Below, one piece after another: positions 24,480 to 34,640 of a stretch of DNA of 64,000 nt. Position 1 is the stretch's first letter. Each line of letters starts with the position of its first letter. Position numbers and translations under genes: made by a program. The stretch covers positions 46,625-110,624 of the forward strand of contig NZ_JASJCS010000007.1 in NCBI RefSeq assembly GCF_030065885.1. Reading direction: 5' to 3'. The notes under the pieces are model-generated. The model did not search any database. It worked only from the letters and a program-made list of their open reading frames with translations, and was not told the DNA's origin. The DNA is from Ilumatobacter sp. GTDB lineage: Bacteria > Actinomycetota > Acidimicrobiia > Acidimicrobiales > Ilumatobacteraceae.

Positions 24480-25823
24480 TCAACCGGCCGACCCGGACGG
24501 CCCGCCGCCGACTCGCGCGAGTGCGCCGTCGAGCTTCTCGAGGGCCTCGTCGCAGTAGGCGTCGTCGACCAGGAGGCCGAGCTTGAACTGGAGGACGCTG
24601 CGGTCGAATCCGGCCGGCATCGCCCACAGCCCGGCGCGGTAGAGCTCGGCGGCCATGACGAGCGCGCCGTGGTCGCCCGCGAACCGGAGTGCGAAGATCA
24701 CACCGAGCTGCCGGATCTCGACGAGGTGGGCATGCCGCTCGGCCAGCTCGTCGAGGCCGGCGCGCAGGCGGGCTGCGTTCCGCTCGACGAGCTGCGTCGT
24801 TGCCGGACGGGTGGCGATCTCGAGTGCCGTGAGGGCGATGCGGCAGCCGAGCTCCGAGCCGCCGAAGGTGGAGACGTACCCCCAGCCGTCCTCGTGCAGC
24901 CAACCGGCGGCATCGGGGGAGAGGACCAGCACGCCGATCGGGTAGAGGCCGCCGCCGAGCCCCTTGCCGGTCACGAGCATGTCGGGCTCGGCATCGAAGT
25001 GCTCGATCGCCCACAGCCTGCCGGACCGTCCGAGGCCGGTCTGGACCTCGTCGACGAGGAGCAGGGTGCCGTGCTCGTCGCAGAGCCGACGCGCCTCGGC
25101 GTAGAAGCCGGGTTCGGGGATCGGGAAGCCGGCTGTGGCCGGGAGTGGCTCGGCCATGAAGAGGGCGACGTCGTCATCGCAGAGGGTGTCGGCGAGCGCG
25201 TCGGCGTCGCTGAAGGGGACCCGCACGAAGTCGTCGTCGAACGCGCTGTCGAAGAAGCGGGCGTGGTCGTCGTTGCCCGCTGCGCCCGAGAGGCCGGAGC
25301 GGCCGTGGTAGCCGCGCTCGAACGAGACGACCTTGCGGCGGCCGGTGGCGCGGCGAGCGGACTTGATCGCCATGTCGATGGCCTCGCTGCCGCTGGGTGC
25401 GAGCACGCTGTACTGGAGGTCGCCGGGCGTGAGCTCGGCGAGGCGCTCCGCGAGCAGGGCGCGTGCCTCGCTGGGGAAGTGGTGGTTCCCGACGTCGAGC
25501 GTCCGCACGGCGTCCACGAGCTCGGCGACCAGCTCGGGGTTGCGGTGGCCGAAGTTGAACGTGCCGCCGTTGAGGTGCAGATCCTGCAGCTCGTGGCCGT
25601 CGACGTCCCAGATGCGGTACCCCTCGCGGCGACCGATCACGAGCGGTACGCCCGCCCCGAGCCACGTCGCCACGCGATGGGGCATCAGGTAGTCGTGCGA
25701 GCGGCGGAGGATGTCCTGCTTGTGCTCGGACATCCCGGCGAGGTGCCGCTCGAGGTCCGGTGGCATCGGGGTGGCTCCCATGGGTGTCGGGCCCTTCCGT
25801 GACTCGGACGAGATCTGTTCCAT
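24480..25823 (-). CDS. Class III PLP-dependent aminotransferase
   Basis: The 447-aa protein (ATG 25823; an in-frame GTG at 25832 is the track start) is a class III aminotransferase. It has the N-terminal YRIWDVDGHELQDLHLNGGTFNFGH, LAPSGSEAIDMAIKSAR, the cofactor-contacting LLLVDEVQTGLGRSG and the PLP lysine in VTGKGLGGG. Members act on acetylornithine, GABA, diamines or other omega-amines; the donor is not predictable here. It lies 21 bp downstream of an unknown kinase-like gene on the same strand, probably in one transcript, suggesting a shared small-molecule pathway. Confidence 0.9.
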   Translation of the reverse strand: MEQISSESRKGPTPMGATPMPPDLERHLAGMSEHKQDILRRSHDYLMPHRVATWLGAGVPLVIGRREGYRIWDVDGHELQDLHLNGGTFNFGHRNPELVAELVDAVRTLDVGNHHFPSEARALLAERLAELTPGDLQYSVLAPSGSEAIDMAIKSARRATGRRKVVSFERGYHGRSGLSGAAGNDDHARFFDSAFDDDFVRVPFSDADALADTLCDDDVALFMAEPLPATAGFPIPEPGFYAEARRLCDEHGTLLLVDEVQTGLGRSGRLWAIEHFDAEPDMLVTGKGLGGGLYPIGVLVLSPDAAGWLHEDGWGYVSTFGGSELGCRIALTALEIATRPATTQLVERNAARLRAGLDELAERHAHLVEIRQLGVIFALRFAGDHGALVMAAELYRAGLWAMPAGFDRSVLQFKLGLLVDDAYCDEALEKLDGALARVGGGPSGSAG

Positions 25824-25844
25824 GTGTACCACTCGCGGTCCGGT

Positions 25845-26744
25845 TCAGGCGCCCGACTCGATGTCGTACAGGGTCCAGATGAACCACTCGTAAGGGCGTC
25901 GACGCACGGTCTCCTGCCACCACCGTTCGACGGCCTGCAGGCGCTTCAGGCGCGGGAACGTCGCGACGTCGTCCTCGTAATGCCGCTGCGCCTCGCGGGC
26001 CGTGATCGGCCGGTCGAGGTCGATGCGGCGGTTCAGCGCGGTCAGCATCGGGTCGACCCACGCCGTCAGGCCCTCCCGGATCAGGTTGGCCACGATGTCG
26101 ACCGCCACACCCCGCGGCTGCGACCACCGGTCGATGGTCGCGGTGAGCTCCCGCATCGCCGACCGGCGGGCGGGGGCCGGGATCATCTTGGCGAAGGGCC
26201 GCATGTCGAAGCGGAGGCGTCCGTCGGGGGTCCACAGGAACGGTGTGCCGACATCGACGAGCGTCGCCGTCGCCCCGTCCCACGAGAAGTTGGTGACCTG
26301 GGCGTCGATGCTGAACGTCGGGTCGACGACGCCGAGAGCGTCGGCCACTGCGGCCAGGAACGGGTGATCGGGGTCAGGTTCTGCCGCCGCGAGCACCTGG
26401 TTGCCGAACGAGGACGGCTCGAGCATCGGTTGCACGACGTAGCCGACGACACCGCGCGGATGCTCGGTCGCCATCACCGTGGTGTCGGGGATCGCCAGAC
26501 CGCACGCCCGCACCCGGTCGACGTACTCGTCGACGAGCGATGCATACCGCCGGAACTCATCGTCGGTGAACGGCGTGATCCGCTTGCAGGCGAACCGGGG
26601 TTCGTCGAACGGCCAGCCGAGCGCGATGGTGATCTCGCCGCGGCCGACGACATGCAACGTCGAGTCGTCCCGGGCCCGCAGCGCGTCGGCGACGGCGGCC
26701 TCGAGCGCCGCGAGCTCGGCCTGGCTCATCTCGATCTCGTGCAT
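25845..26744 (-). CDS. Unknown protein with kinase-like catalytic-loop pattern
   Basis: The 299-aa protein is not one I recognise with certainty. The central FSIDAQVTNFSWDG...TLVDVGTPF resembles the HxDxxxxN and D-x-G loops of aminoglycoside-phosphotransferase or choline-kinase-like enzymes. The N-terminal GRGEITIALGWP...FACKRITPF could correspond to a nucleotide-binding beta hairpin with a lysine. The C-terminal half is helical. A GAGAGGGG ribosome-binding site precedes the ATG at 26744. It sits directly upstream of the class III aminotransferase and is probably co-transcribed. Kinase activity is an inference only. Confidence 0.65.
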   Translation of the reverse strand: MHEIEMSQAELAALEAAVADALRARDDSTLHVVGRGEITIALGWPFDEPRFACKRITPFTDDEFRRYASLVDEYVDRVRACGLAIPDTTVMATEHPRGVVGYVVQPMLEPSSFGNQVLAAAEPDPDHPFLAAVADALGVVDPTFSIDAQVTNFSWDGATATLVDVGTPFLWTPDGRLRFDMRPFAKMIPAPARRSAMRELTATIDRWSQPRGVAVDIVANLIREGLTAWVDPMLTALNRRIDLDRPITAREAQRHYEDDVATFPRLKRLQAVERWWQETVRRRPYEWFIWTLYDIESGA

Positions 26745-26965
26745 TGGCCGTCACCCCTCTCGGCCGTCGAACCGGACGCTAATACGGGCGCACTCGGCCG
26801 AGCGTTCCCAGGTCGGCGGCTCGGTCGTCGAGGGGCCCGGTGACGTAGGCCCCTACCGCGTTCGGGGGCGTCGGAGGAGGATCGAGACAGGGTCTCCGAG
26901 CCGAACGTGTCGCTGCTGCCGGCCGGGGACTCGACCGTGGCCCCCGTGCCGTGAAGGAGGCAGTC

Positions 26966-27760
26966 ATGGCCATCTCAACCCCGCCCGAGGCGCGTCAGAC
27001 GCAGGCAGGTCCGAGACAGCGCGCGGAGCCGTCGCGATCGGAGTGGGTCGCGGACCGCGAGTTGCTCCGGTGGGGCGGGGTCTCGGGACTGGCAGGTGTG
27101 GTCAGCATGATCGGCGCGATCGTCGTCGTGGTCGCGCTCGGGCTGCCGGACGCGTCCGACTCCGAGACGCTCACCGACTTCGCCGACATCGAGTCGGGCC
27201 GCATCGCCGAGCACTTCTTCTACCTCGGCGCGCTGGTGGCGTTCGCCCTCCACGTGTTCGTCCTGCATCGCGTACTCAGGGCGACCCACCAGGCCGCCGC
27301 CCTGTTCGGCACGGTCACGGCTGCGTTCGGGTTCGTGATCCTGGCGGCCAGCTCGGTGCTGCACATGTCGACGTCGCCGCTGTCGGACCTGTACACCGAT
27401 CCGGACACGCCCGCCGAGGACCTGCCGGCGATCGAGTACGCCTGGCACGGCGCCCAGAGCGTGTTCGACACGATGCTGGCGACGGGCCTGCTGCTCGTCC
27501 CGATCGGAATCGTCCTGCTCGGCGTCGCGATGTGGCGAGCACCGGCGTTCGGCTCCGGCGTCGCCACGTTCGCCCTCGTGGTCGGCGCGGTGGGCACCCT
27601 CGGAGCGGCGATCGAGATCGTCGTTCCCGGATCGGACGTCTCCGCCGCCAGCGTGTTCGCGATCGTGCTGTTCCATCTCGTCACGGGCTGGTGGACGTTC
27701 AGGCTCGGCGACCAGGAGCGCGTCCAAGTCGCCAGCGACGAGCCGACCCCGGTCGGTTGA
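26966..27760 (+). CDS. Integral membrane protein with about six helices
   Basis: The 264-aa protein has a polar N-terminal 35 residues followed by about six hydrophobic segments (GLAGVVSMIGAIVVVVALG, YLGALVAFALHVFVLH, FGTVTAAFGFVILAASSV, MLATGLLLVPIGIVLLGVA, FALVVGAVGTLGAAIEIVV, VFAIVLFHLVTGWW). No transporter signature is visible; it resembles uncharacterised DUF4386-type proteins. The start is taken at the ATG at 26966, which has GAAGGAGG six bases upstream; the track GTG at 26951 lies inside that ribosome-binding site. The preceding 220 bp contain no gene. Confidence 0.75.
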   Translation: MAISTPPEARQTQAGPRQRAEPSRSEWVADRELLRWGGVSGLAGVVSMIGAIVVVVALGLPDASDSETLTDFADIESGRIAEHFFYLGALVAFALHVFVLHRVLRATHQAAALFGTVTAAFGFVILAASSVLHMSTSPLSDLYTDPDTPAEDLPAIEYAWHGAQSVFDTMLATGLLLVPIGIVLLGVAMWRAPAFGSGVATFALVVGAVGTLGAAIEIVVPGSDVSAASVFAIVLFHLVTGWWTFRLGDQERVQVASDEPTPVG

Positions 27761-27883
27761 CGACACGGACGCCGTGGTCCGACGGGGCCGAGCGATGGCC
27801 GCTCGCCCGCCGGCGGGCGACCGGGCCCTCCCGCCGAGACGGGCGGACGATGGAGGTGGATCGAGACGGAGACGCCATGGGTG

Positions 27884-28108
27884 ATGGCGGACGGAGCGGG
27901 CGTGCGGGCGTGGAGGCGTGTCGGAGCGGCCGCCGTGGCGATCGCCGGGACCGCGCTCACCGCGTCGTGTGTGGTGTCGTGGCTGGTCAAGGCCGAGGTC
28001 GTCGACATCGAGAGCTTCACCGATCCCGGTTGACTGCTCCTGATCTTCCTGACGTTCGGCGGCGTGGCCCTGCTCGCGACGGGTGTGAGGGACTTCCTGC
28101 GGCACTGA
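27884..28108 (+). pseudogene. Small two-helix membrane protein interrupted by an in-frame TGA
   Basis: From the ATG at 27884 the frame reads a basic start, a hydrophobic helix (VGAAAVAIAGTALTASCVVSW) and VDIESFTDPG, then TGA at 28031-28033. It continues in the same frame with a second good helix (LLLIFLTFGGVALLATG) and a RDFLRH tail to a TGA at 28106. A single G-to-A change of a TGG (Trp) codon would explain the stop, giving an intact 74-residue protein before mutation. The rest of the 27761-28137 gap shows nothing else. Two separate short peptides are an alternative. Confidence 0.45.
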
Positions 28109-28137
28109 CCCGCTGACCTGCCGGAGACGACCGGTCG

Positions 28138-28743
28138 TCAGTCGGTGGACCAGGTGTCGACGGTGGCGTGCATGGCGTCGACGATGCGGTCGATCTCGGC
28201 TTCGTCGCCGGCGCCCCGGGTGGTGACGTCGAGCCCCAGCATCCAGGTGACCAGGAGCTCGGTGCGCTGGGCGATGAGCTCCTCGCTGCCTCCGGCACGC
28301 TCGACGAGGCGCCGCGTGAAGCGTCGAACCGCGTCGCGGTACGCGGGACCGAAGTCCTCGAAGCCGGGGGTCGTGCCGCCGAGCTCGGTGGAGGAGGCGA
28401 CGAGCAGGCAGCCGTGGCGGCTGGTGCCGGACACGACGTCGTCGCGGAGCAACGAGAGGAACGTGTGGATGCCCTCGATGCCGGGGCCGACGCCGTCGAC
28501 GAGCTGCCCGAACATCTCGATCCGGGTGTTCATGTAGCGGCGGAGGACCGTCGCGAACAGCTCCTCCTTGGAGCCGAAGATCCGGTACAGGCTGGGCTTG
28601 TGCACGCCGCTCGACTCGACGAGGTCAGCGACTGAGGTCTGCGAGTAGCCCTTGCGCCAGAAGAGCGCGGTCAGCTCGTCGAGCGCGGTTTCCTCGTCGA
28701 AGGTGCGGGGTCGACCGCGGGGTCGGGCGGGTGCGTCGCTCAT
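28138..28743 (-). CDS. TetR-family transcriptional regulator
   Basis: The 201-aa protein has an N-terminal TetR DNA-binding domain (RPRTFDEETALDELTALFWRKGYSQTSVADLVESSGVHKPSLYRIFGSKEELF is shown here only as its landmarks RKGYSQTS and HKPSLYRIFGSKEEL) and a C-terminal ligand domain (from about residue 70). It is divergent from the gene at 28853. The intergenic region holds a promoter with a GAACCGTTCGGTTC palindrome, the form of many TetR operators, so it probably represses that neighbour and possibly itself. The ligand is unknown. Confidence 0.92.
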   Translation of the reverse strand: MSDAPARPRGRPRTFDEETALDELTALFWRKGYSQTSVADLVESSGVHKPSLYRIFGSKEELFATVLRRYMNTRIEMFGQLVDGVGPGIEGIHTFLSLLRDDVVSGTSRHGCLLVASSTELGGTTPGFEDFGPAYRDAVRRFTRRLVERAGGSEELIAQRTELLVTWMLGLDVTTRGAGDEAEIDRIVDAMHATVDTWSTD

Positions 28744-28791
28744 GTCTTCATCAGGGCGCAGGGATTATCGAACCTCATGGTAACAAATCTC

Positions 28792-28820
28792 TTGACACTT
28801 TGGAACCGTTCGGTTCTAAT
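28792..28820 (+). promoter_or_regulatory. Promoter with embedded TetR-type operator
   Basis: TTGACA (28792-28797) and TCTAAT (28815-28820) are separated by 17 bp, a near-consensus housekeeping promoter. The palindrome GAACCG-TT-CGGTTC (28803-28816) lies within the spacer and runs into the -10. A repressor bound here would block RNA polymerase. The divergent TetR gene starts 49 bp to the left. Confidence 0.75.
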
Positions 28821-28852
28821 GAGCGTCACGAACGCACGGAGGAGGCCGACCG

Positions 28853-29722
28853 ATGACCCAGACCCGCGAACCACTCGCCCCGTTCCTCACCGAGCCGTCA
28901 CGGATCGGCACCGAGATCAGCGTGACGGGCAAGTGGGTGCCGACGAAGCCCGGAGGGCGGTTCCGGAAGTCGGACGAGACGAAGGAGATGCTCCAGGAGT
29001 GGGAGGACATCCACGCCGGCGCCCGCGCCGACGAGGGTGTGCTGGCGACCGAGATCAACCATGCGGTCGGCGAGGACGCCGTGCTCGTGCACCACGTGTT
29101 CCGCGACGCCGATGCGATGGTGCACTACTTCGCGACGACGGCGACCGCCCACATGGGCGCCCTCACGAAGGTGGCGAAGCCGGAGCTGCATCTCGTGCGG
29201 GGCGTCGAGGTGCCGGCGGCGGCGCGGGAGGCAATCTCCGCGAAGGGTGTGCCGGTCGCGTTGGGCGAGCTGATCTACGGGTTCGTGAAGCACGACTACC
29301 GGCGACCCGATCCCGAGACGGCGATCCAGGTGACCGCGAAGTGGACCTGCACGCCCGACGACGGCTCGCGGCTGGACGAGCTCGAGCACTGGTGGCAGCA
29401 AGTCGCCACCGATGCCCACTCGATGGAAGAGGGGATGGTGCGGTTCGAGGCCTACCGGGTGGCGGGCGAGGACGCGCTGATCATCCACGAGACGTTCGAG
29501 GACACGAGCGAGCTGAAGTTCCACCTCACGAAGGGCACGGCCGACAAGTACAAGAAGGACATCGACCGGATCGCATCGCCCGAGGTGTACTTCTTCCGGG
29601 GGCCGGTCTCGTGGACGATCCGGACCTACTCGAAGTTCATGCACCTGCCGGCCACGTACTCCAGCCTCGGGAGCAACCACACGCGGGCCGGTGGCACGAT
29701 GAGCGAGGGAACGACCGCATAG
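28853..29722 (+). CDS. Two-repeat ABM-like protein under TetR control
   Basis: The 289-aa protein contains two similar halves (about residues 18-110 and 150-245). Each begins with a V-T-x-K-W strand and contains a GEDA(V/L)(L/I)xH-x-x-F motif, the pattern of dimeric alpha-beta barrel (antibiotic biosynthesis monooxygenase-like) domains. The protein thus looks like a fused dimer; no catalytic residues can be assigned. GGAGGAGG precedes the ATG. The adjacent TetR gene and the operator-bearing promoter suggest induction by a small molecule. The function is unknown; monooxygenase or degradation of the inducer is a guess. Confidence 0.78.
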   Translation: MTQTREPLAPFLTEPSRIGTEISVTGKWVPTKPGGRFRKSDETKEMLQEWEDIHAGARADEGVLATEINHAVGEDAVLVHHVFRDADAMVHYFATTATAHMGALTKVAKPELHLVRGVEVPAAAREAISAKGVPVALGELIYGFVKHDYRRPDPETAIQVTAKWTCTPDDGSRLDELEHWWQQVATDAHSMEEGMVRFEAYRVAGEDALIIHETFEDTSELKFHLTKGTADKYKKDIDRIASPEVYFFRGPVSWTIRTYSKFMHLPATYSSLGSNHTRAGGTMSEGTTA

Positions 29723-29729
29723 CCCGAGA

Positions 29730-29747
29730 CCGACCGTCAGCGGTCGG
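29730..29747. terminator. Hairpin at convergent gene ends
   Basis: The 7-bp arms CCGACCG and CGGTCGG flank a TCAG loop that contains the stop codon of the minus-strand HDOD gene, 8 bp after the end of the plus-strand gene. It is a probable bidirectional terminator. Confidence 0.45.
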
Positions 29748-30969
29748 CGTCGTGGCGGAGCTCGTCGATCGCATCGTCGAGATCGTGCCTGGAGCCGGCG
29801 CGGCTCGCCAGGTCGTGGGGGTCGAACCCCTGTTCCACGACGAGTCGCCGTGACGCAGCGACGTACCACGGGAGCCCCCCGGCTCGTGGGGTCTCATCGC
29901 TGGAGAGCTGTCGAACCGCATCGACGACGGGTTGTTCGAAGCCCCACAGCGTGAGCAGGTGGGCGCCGACCTCGAACCGGTCACCGCCGAAGATCGCTCG
30001 CTCGGCACCGAGGTAGGTCGAGACGTTGACTGGTTGGGCGATGCTCGGGGCGATGTCGGGGACGCGGCCCAGGACGAGCAGACCGATCTCCGACACCACG
30101 CCGGTGAGGTACGCCACGGCCGAGGTCTCCGACGAGGCGCGATCGCGGATCGCCAGCGCACGCGCGCCGAGCGCCACCGCTCTCGACCGGCCGGCGAGTC
30201 GGTCCAGATCGACCCACGTGTCGACGTCTTCGTCGGGCTGGAACAGCCGGTTGCCGAGCACGACGAAGCGAATCAGGTCGAGGCCCACCAAGGTGATCGC
30301 TCGGCTCACCGACGTGACCCGTTCGGCCATCCCGTACAGCGAGGAGTTGACGAGCCGCAGGACCTCGCCGGTCAGCGCCACGTCCTGAGCGATCTCGTTG
30401 GCGAGGAGGTCGGCGGAGCAATCCTCCGCCAGGATCATCTCGCCGAGCCGCACGAACATCGCCGGTGGACTCGGCAGGTGATCGACTCGTCCGACCAACG
30501 TCCTGACCGGATCGCGCAGGGTGGTGCTGGCCGCGCTCCGGACGTGGTCGATCAGATCGACGAGGACCTCGATGTCCACGGGCACCGACACGAACTGATG
30601 GGCGACGCCGATCAGACCGAGCACCACACCACGATCGGATCGGCCCGACAGGACGACCCGAGCGGTGTGCGGGGAGATCCGACGCACCTCGTCGAGGAGA
30701 TCGGCCACCGGGAGCGCGGACACGTCCACGTGCGTGGCCACGACGTCGACGCGCGGGAGTTCGTCGAACAGCGCGAGCGCCGCCTGTCCGGTCTCGACGA
30801 CGTGCACGTCCCACACGTCCTGCCGACGGGTCATGGCGGCACGCATCGGCTCGACGACTGCGGGGTCGCTGCCGACGAACACGACCGTTGCCGTACCGTT
30901 GGCAGCTGTCTCGTCCACGCCGGGATCGTCGACCACGGCCTGGAACGCCCCGGACTTCACCGAACTCAT
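29737..30969 (-). CDS. HDOD-domain protein with degenerate receiver domain
   Basis: The 410-aa protein starts at the ATG at 30969, with a GGAGGG ribosome-binding site 3-8 nt upstream; the 557-aa track ORF extends antisense through a VOC gene. Residues about 25-150 look like a response-regulator receiver (VVFVGSDPAVVEPMRAAM, ARVVLSGRSDRG), but the acidic pair, the phosphoacceptor Asp (DVVATH) and the conserved Lys (FVSVPVD) are missing. Residues about 160-370 form an HDOD domain (GEVLRLVNSSLYGM, SRAITLVGLDLIRFVVLG). HDOD proteins act in signalling; this one probably senses by protein contact rather than phosphorylation. Confidence 0.85.
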   Translation of the reverse strand: MSSVKSGAFQAVVDDPGVDETAANGTATVVFVGSDPAVVEPMRAAMTRRQDVWDVHVVETGQAALALFDELPRVDVVATHVDVSALPVADLLDEVRRISPHTARVVLSGRSDRGVVLGLIGVAHQFVSVPVDIEVLVDLIDHVRSAASTTLRDPVRTLVGRVDHLPSPPAMFVRLGEMILAEDCSADLLANEIAQDVALTGEVLRLVNSSLYGMAERVTSVSRAITLVGLDLIRFVVLGNRLFQPDEDVDTWVDLDRLAGRSRAVALGARALAIRDRASSETSAVAYLTGVVSEIGLLVLGRVPDIAPSIAQPVNVSTYLGAERAIFGGDRFEVGAHLLTLWGFEQPVVDAVRQLSSDETPRAGGLPWYVAASRRLVVEQGFDPHDLASRAGSRHDLDDAIDELRHDADR

Positions 30970-31170
30970 CGACCCTCCGTCAGGGCTCGGCCCGCGTCGG
31001 GCAGATCTCCGACCACGTGGCCGACCTGCACACGTTCGGGTTTCCAGATGCTCGGCACGGTCGCCCATTCCTCCTCGATGCGTGCGACCCTGGCACCGAC
31101 GCACACCTTCCAACGGTCCGGACGTCGTCGCCGCAGGCCCGCAGGCGCGGGTCGCTCGTAGCATGCTCGA

Positions 31171-31533
31171 ATGGCCCTGGAGTTGGAGCAGGTCGTGATC
31201 GATGCTCGCGATCCTGTGGCGCTCGGCCGGTGGTGGGCCGACGCGCTCGGCTGGGTGATCGTGAGCGACGACGCTCACGAGTTCGAGATCCGGGCGACGC
31301 CCGACCGGTTGCCCGGGATCCTCTTCGAACCGGTCGACGCGAGGAAGCCGACGGAGAAGAACCGACTCCACCTGGACTTCCGACCAGGGGACCAGGACGC
31401 GGAGGTGCACCGACTCCTCGCGCTCGGGGCCTCACGCGTCGACGTGGGACAGGGCGACGTGACGTGGATCGTCTTGGCCGACCCCGAAGGCAACGAGTTC
31501 TGCGTGCTGAGGGCTCGGCAAGCGTCCTCGTAG
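31171..31533 (+). CDS. VOC family protein (glyoxalase-like domain)
   Basis: A 120-aa glyoxalase-like protein (MALELEQVVIDARDPVALGRW at the start, LADPEGNEFCVLRA at the end), the third of this type in the window. The sequence suggests the same subfamily as the genes at 1936 and 2365. The start ATG follows a TAGCAT box by 6 nt. It precedes the LLM oxidoreductase gene by 83 bp. The ligand is unknown; metal-binding residues are not obvious. Confidence 0.86.
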   Translation: MALELEQVVIDARDPVALGRWWADALGWVIVSDDAHEFEIRATPDRLPGILFEPVDARKPTEKNRLHLDFRPGDQDAEVHRLLALGASRVDVGQGDVTWIVLADPEGNEFCVLRARQASS

Positions 31534-31616
31534 CCCGCCCGCCGCTCGTCGCAGGAACCCTCGACCGACACGCACGGCTTGACGTCAACCGTGGTCGAAG
31601 TCGTACGGTCGCTGGC

Positions 31617-32426
31617 ATGTCCGCACCGCACCGTCCCGTCCGCATCGGCGTCCAACTGCATCCCCAGCACGCCGACTACGCCGCCATCCGTGATGCCGTC
31701 GCCCGGGCCGAGGACCTGGGCGCCGACGTCGTCTACAACTGGGACCACTTCTTCCCCCTGTACGGCGACGCCGACGGCAAGCACTTCGAGGCCTGGACGA
31801 TGTTGGCGGCGTGGGCGGAACAGACGTCGCGGATCGAGATCGGCTGTCTCGTCACGTGCAACTCGTACCGCAACCCGAACCTGCTCGCCGACATGGCTCG
31901 CTCGATCGACCACATCAGCGGCGGCCGGCTGATCCTCGGCATGGGATCCGGATGGTTCGAGCGCGACTACGACGAGTACGGCTACGAGTTCGGGACGGTC
32001 GGGAGCCGCCTCGACCGGCTCGGGGAGAACCTGCCGGTGATCAAGGACCGGTGGTCGAAGCTCAATCCGGCACCCAGCCGCGACATCCCGATCCTGATCG
32101 GCGGTGTCGGCCCGAGGAAGACGCTCCGCTTCGTCGCCGAGCATGCGCAGATCTGGCATGCCTTGTTCCCCGGGTCACCCGGCGACGTCAGCGGCTCGGT
32201 CGACACCCTGCGGAACTGGTGCGCCGAGTACGGCCGGGACCCTGCGGAGATCGAGGCCGGCATCGGGCTCCAGCCCGGCGACGCACCGCGGGTGCTCGCC
32301 GAGCACGCCGACGAGTACCTGTCGCTGGGGTTCACCCAGTTCACGTTCGGGACGAACGGACCCGACTACTCGTACGCGGGTCTCGAGGACTGGCTCGCCT
32401 GGCGCGACGACGTCAACGCTCGCTGA
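31617..32426 (+). CDS. LLM-class F420-dependent oxidoreductase
   Basis: The 269-aa protein is a luciferase-like (beta/alpha) barrel enzyme of the F420-using subfamily: RIGVQLHPQHADYAAIRDAVARAEDLGAD, a YNWDHFFPLYGD segment, SGGRLILGMGSGWFERDYDEYG and IPILIGGVGPRKTLR. These enzymes transfer hydride between reduced F420 and varied substrates. The 512-aa track ORF begins in an unrelated upstream frame; the ATG at 31617 is preceded by TACGGT at 7 nt. A nested hairpin follows the gene. The substrate is unknown. Confidence 0.9.
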   Translation: MSAPHRPVRIGVQLHPQHADYAAIRDAVARAEDLGADVVYNWDHFFPLYGDADGKHFEAWTMLAAWAEQTSRIEIGCLVTCNSYRNPNLLADMARSIDHISGGRLILGMGSGWFERDYDEYGYEFGTVGSRLDRLGENLPVIKDRWSKLNPAPSRDIPILIGGVGPRKTLRFVAEHAQIWHALFPGSPGDVSGSVDTLRNWCAEYGRDPAEIEAGIGLQPGDAPRVLAEHADEYLSLGFTQFTFGTNGPDYSYAGLEDWLAWRDDVNAR

Positions 32427-32435
32427 GCGGGCGAT

Positions 32436-32471
32436 CGCGTGAGGTTCCTGCGCACGATTGGCGCAACAGCC

Positions 32472-32478
<7 letters not shown>
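32436..32478. terminator. Nested hairpin between convergent genes
   Basis: Outer 9-bp arms CGCGTGAGG and CCTCACGCG enclose an inner pair TGCGC and GCGCA with symmetric 4-nt internal loops (ttcc and acag) and a 7-nt apical loop. The right arm overlaps the stop codon of the opposite-strand esterase. It is a good candidate for a bidirectional terminator. Confidence 0.6.
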
Positions 32479-34124
<1,646 letters not shown>

Positions 34125-34353
34125 CGTGCCCTCCCGATCTGTGACTGGGCGCTCGTCACCCGGCCGCGAGCGTACCGTCGGCCCGCTGGCTGGGTCCGTG
34201 CCAGGGCACGATCCCGTCGCCGCTCGCCGAGGCGCCTCGGATCCTGGGATGCCCGCCGATCCCGGCCTTCTTCGAATCCGAACCGTCGTTGCTCGGCCTC
34301 ACGACCCACTCCATGCCGGCCGGGGTGTGGGAAGCTGGTGCGGGCGATCGGTG

Positions 34354-34599
34354 ATGAGCGTGCGGACCTGGATCGAACGAGTGCTCGGCGGCGGGGCCGA
34401 GGACGCCGACCCGGACGAGTTCGTCGAGTTCGCCGTCGTGCGCATCACCGAGGGTCCGATGCTCGTCGCCCGCCTGCAGCAGGCCGGCATCGACGCGATC
34501 GGCGACGAGGCCTTCAGCTACGTCACCGACAGCACGAGCCAGTATCGAGTGATGGTGCGACGCCGGGATGTCGACACAGCCGCCCGCGTGCGGGCCTGA
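34354..34599 (+). CDS. Small conserved-looking protein
   Basis: The 81-aa protein from the ATG at 34354 has acidic and hydrophobic alternation, with FVEFAVVRITEGPMLVARLQQAGIDAIGDE and a C-terminal VMVRRRDVDTAARV. The pattern (effective access to one ligand strand, then a helix) recalls the small DUF2007 putative signal-transducing family, but the match is tentative. The 256-aa track ORF starts antisense to the esterase and is rejected. The preceding 229 bp are non-coding. Confidence 0.55.
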   Translation: MSVRTWIERVLGGGAEDADPDEFVEFAVVRITEGPMLVARLQQAGIDAIGDEAFSYVTDSTSQYRVMVRRRDVDTAARVRA

Positions 34600-34640
34600 C
34601 GCACCTCACGTTCGGGTCGGGCGTCGACGACTCATCGGCC

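Noticed and set aside
28031-28033. Selenocysteine codon in the small membrane protein
   Set aside because: The implied residue fits Trp, there is no SECIS-like hairpin after the TGA, and such small membrane proteins are not known selenoproteins.
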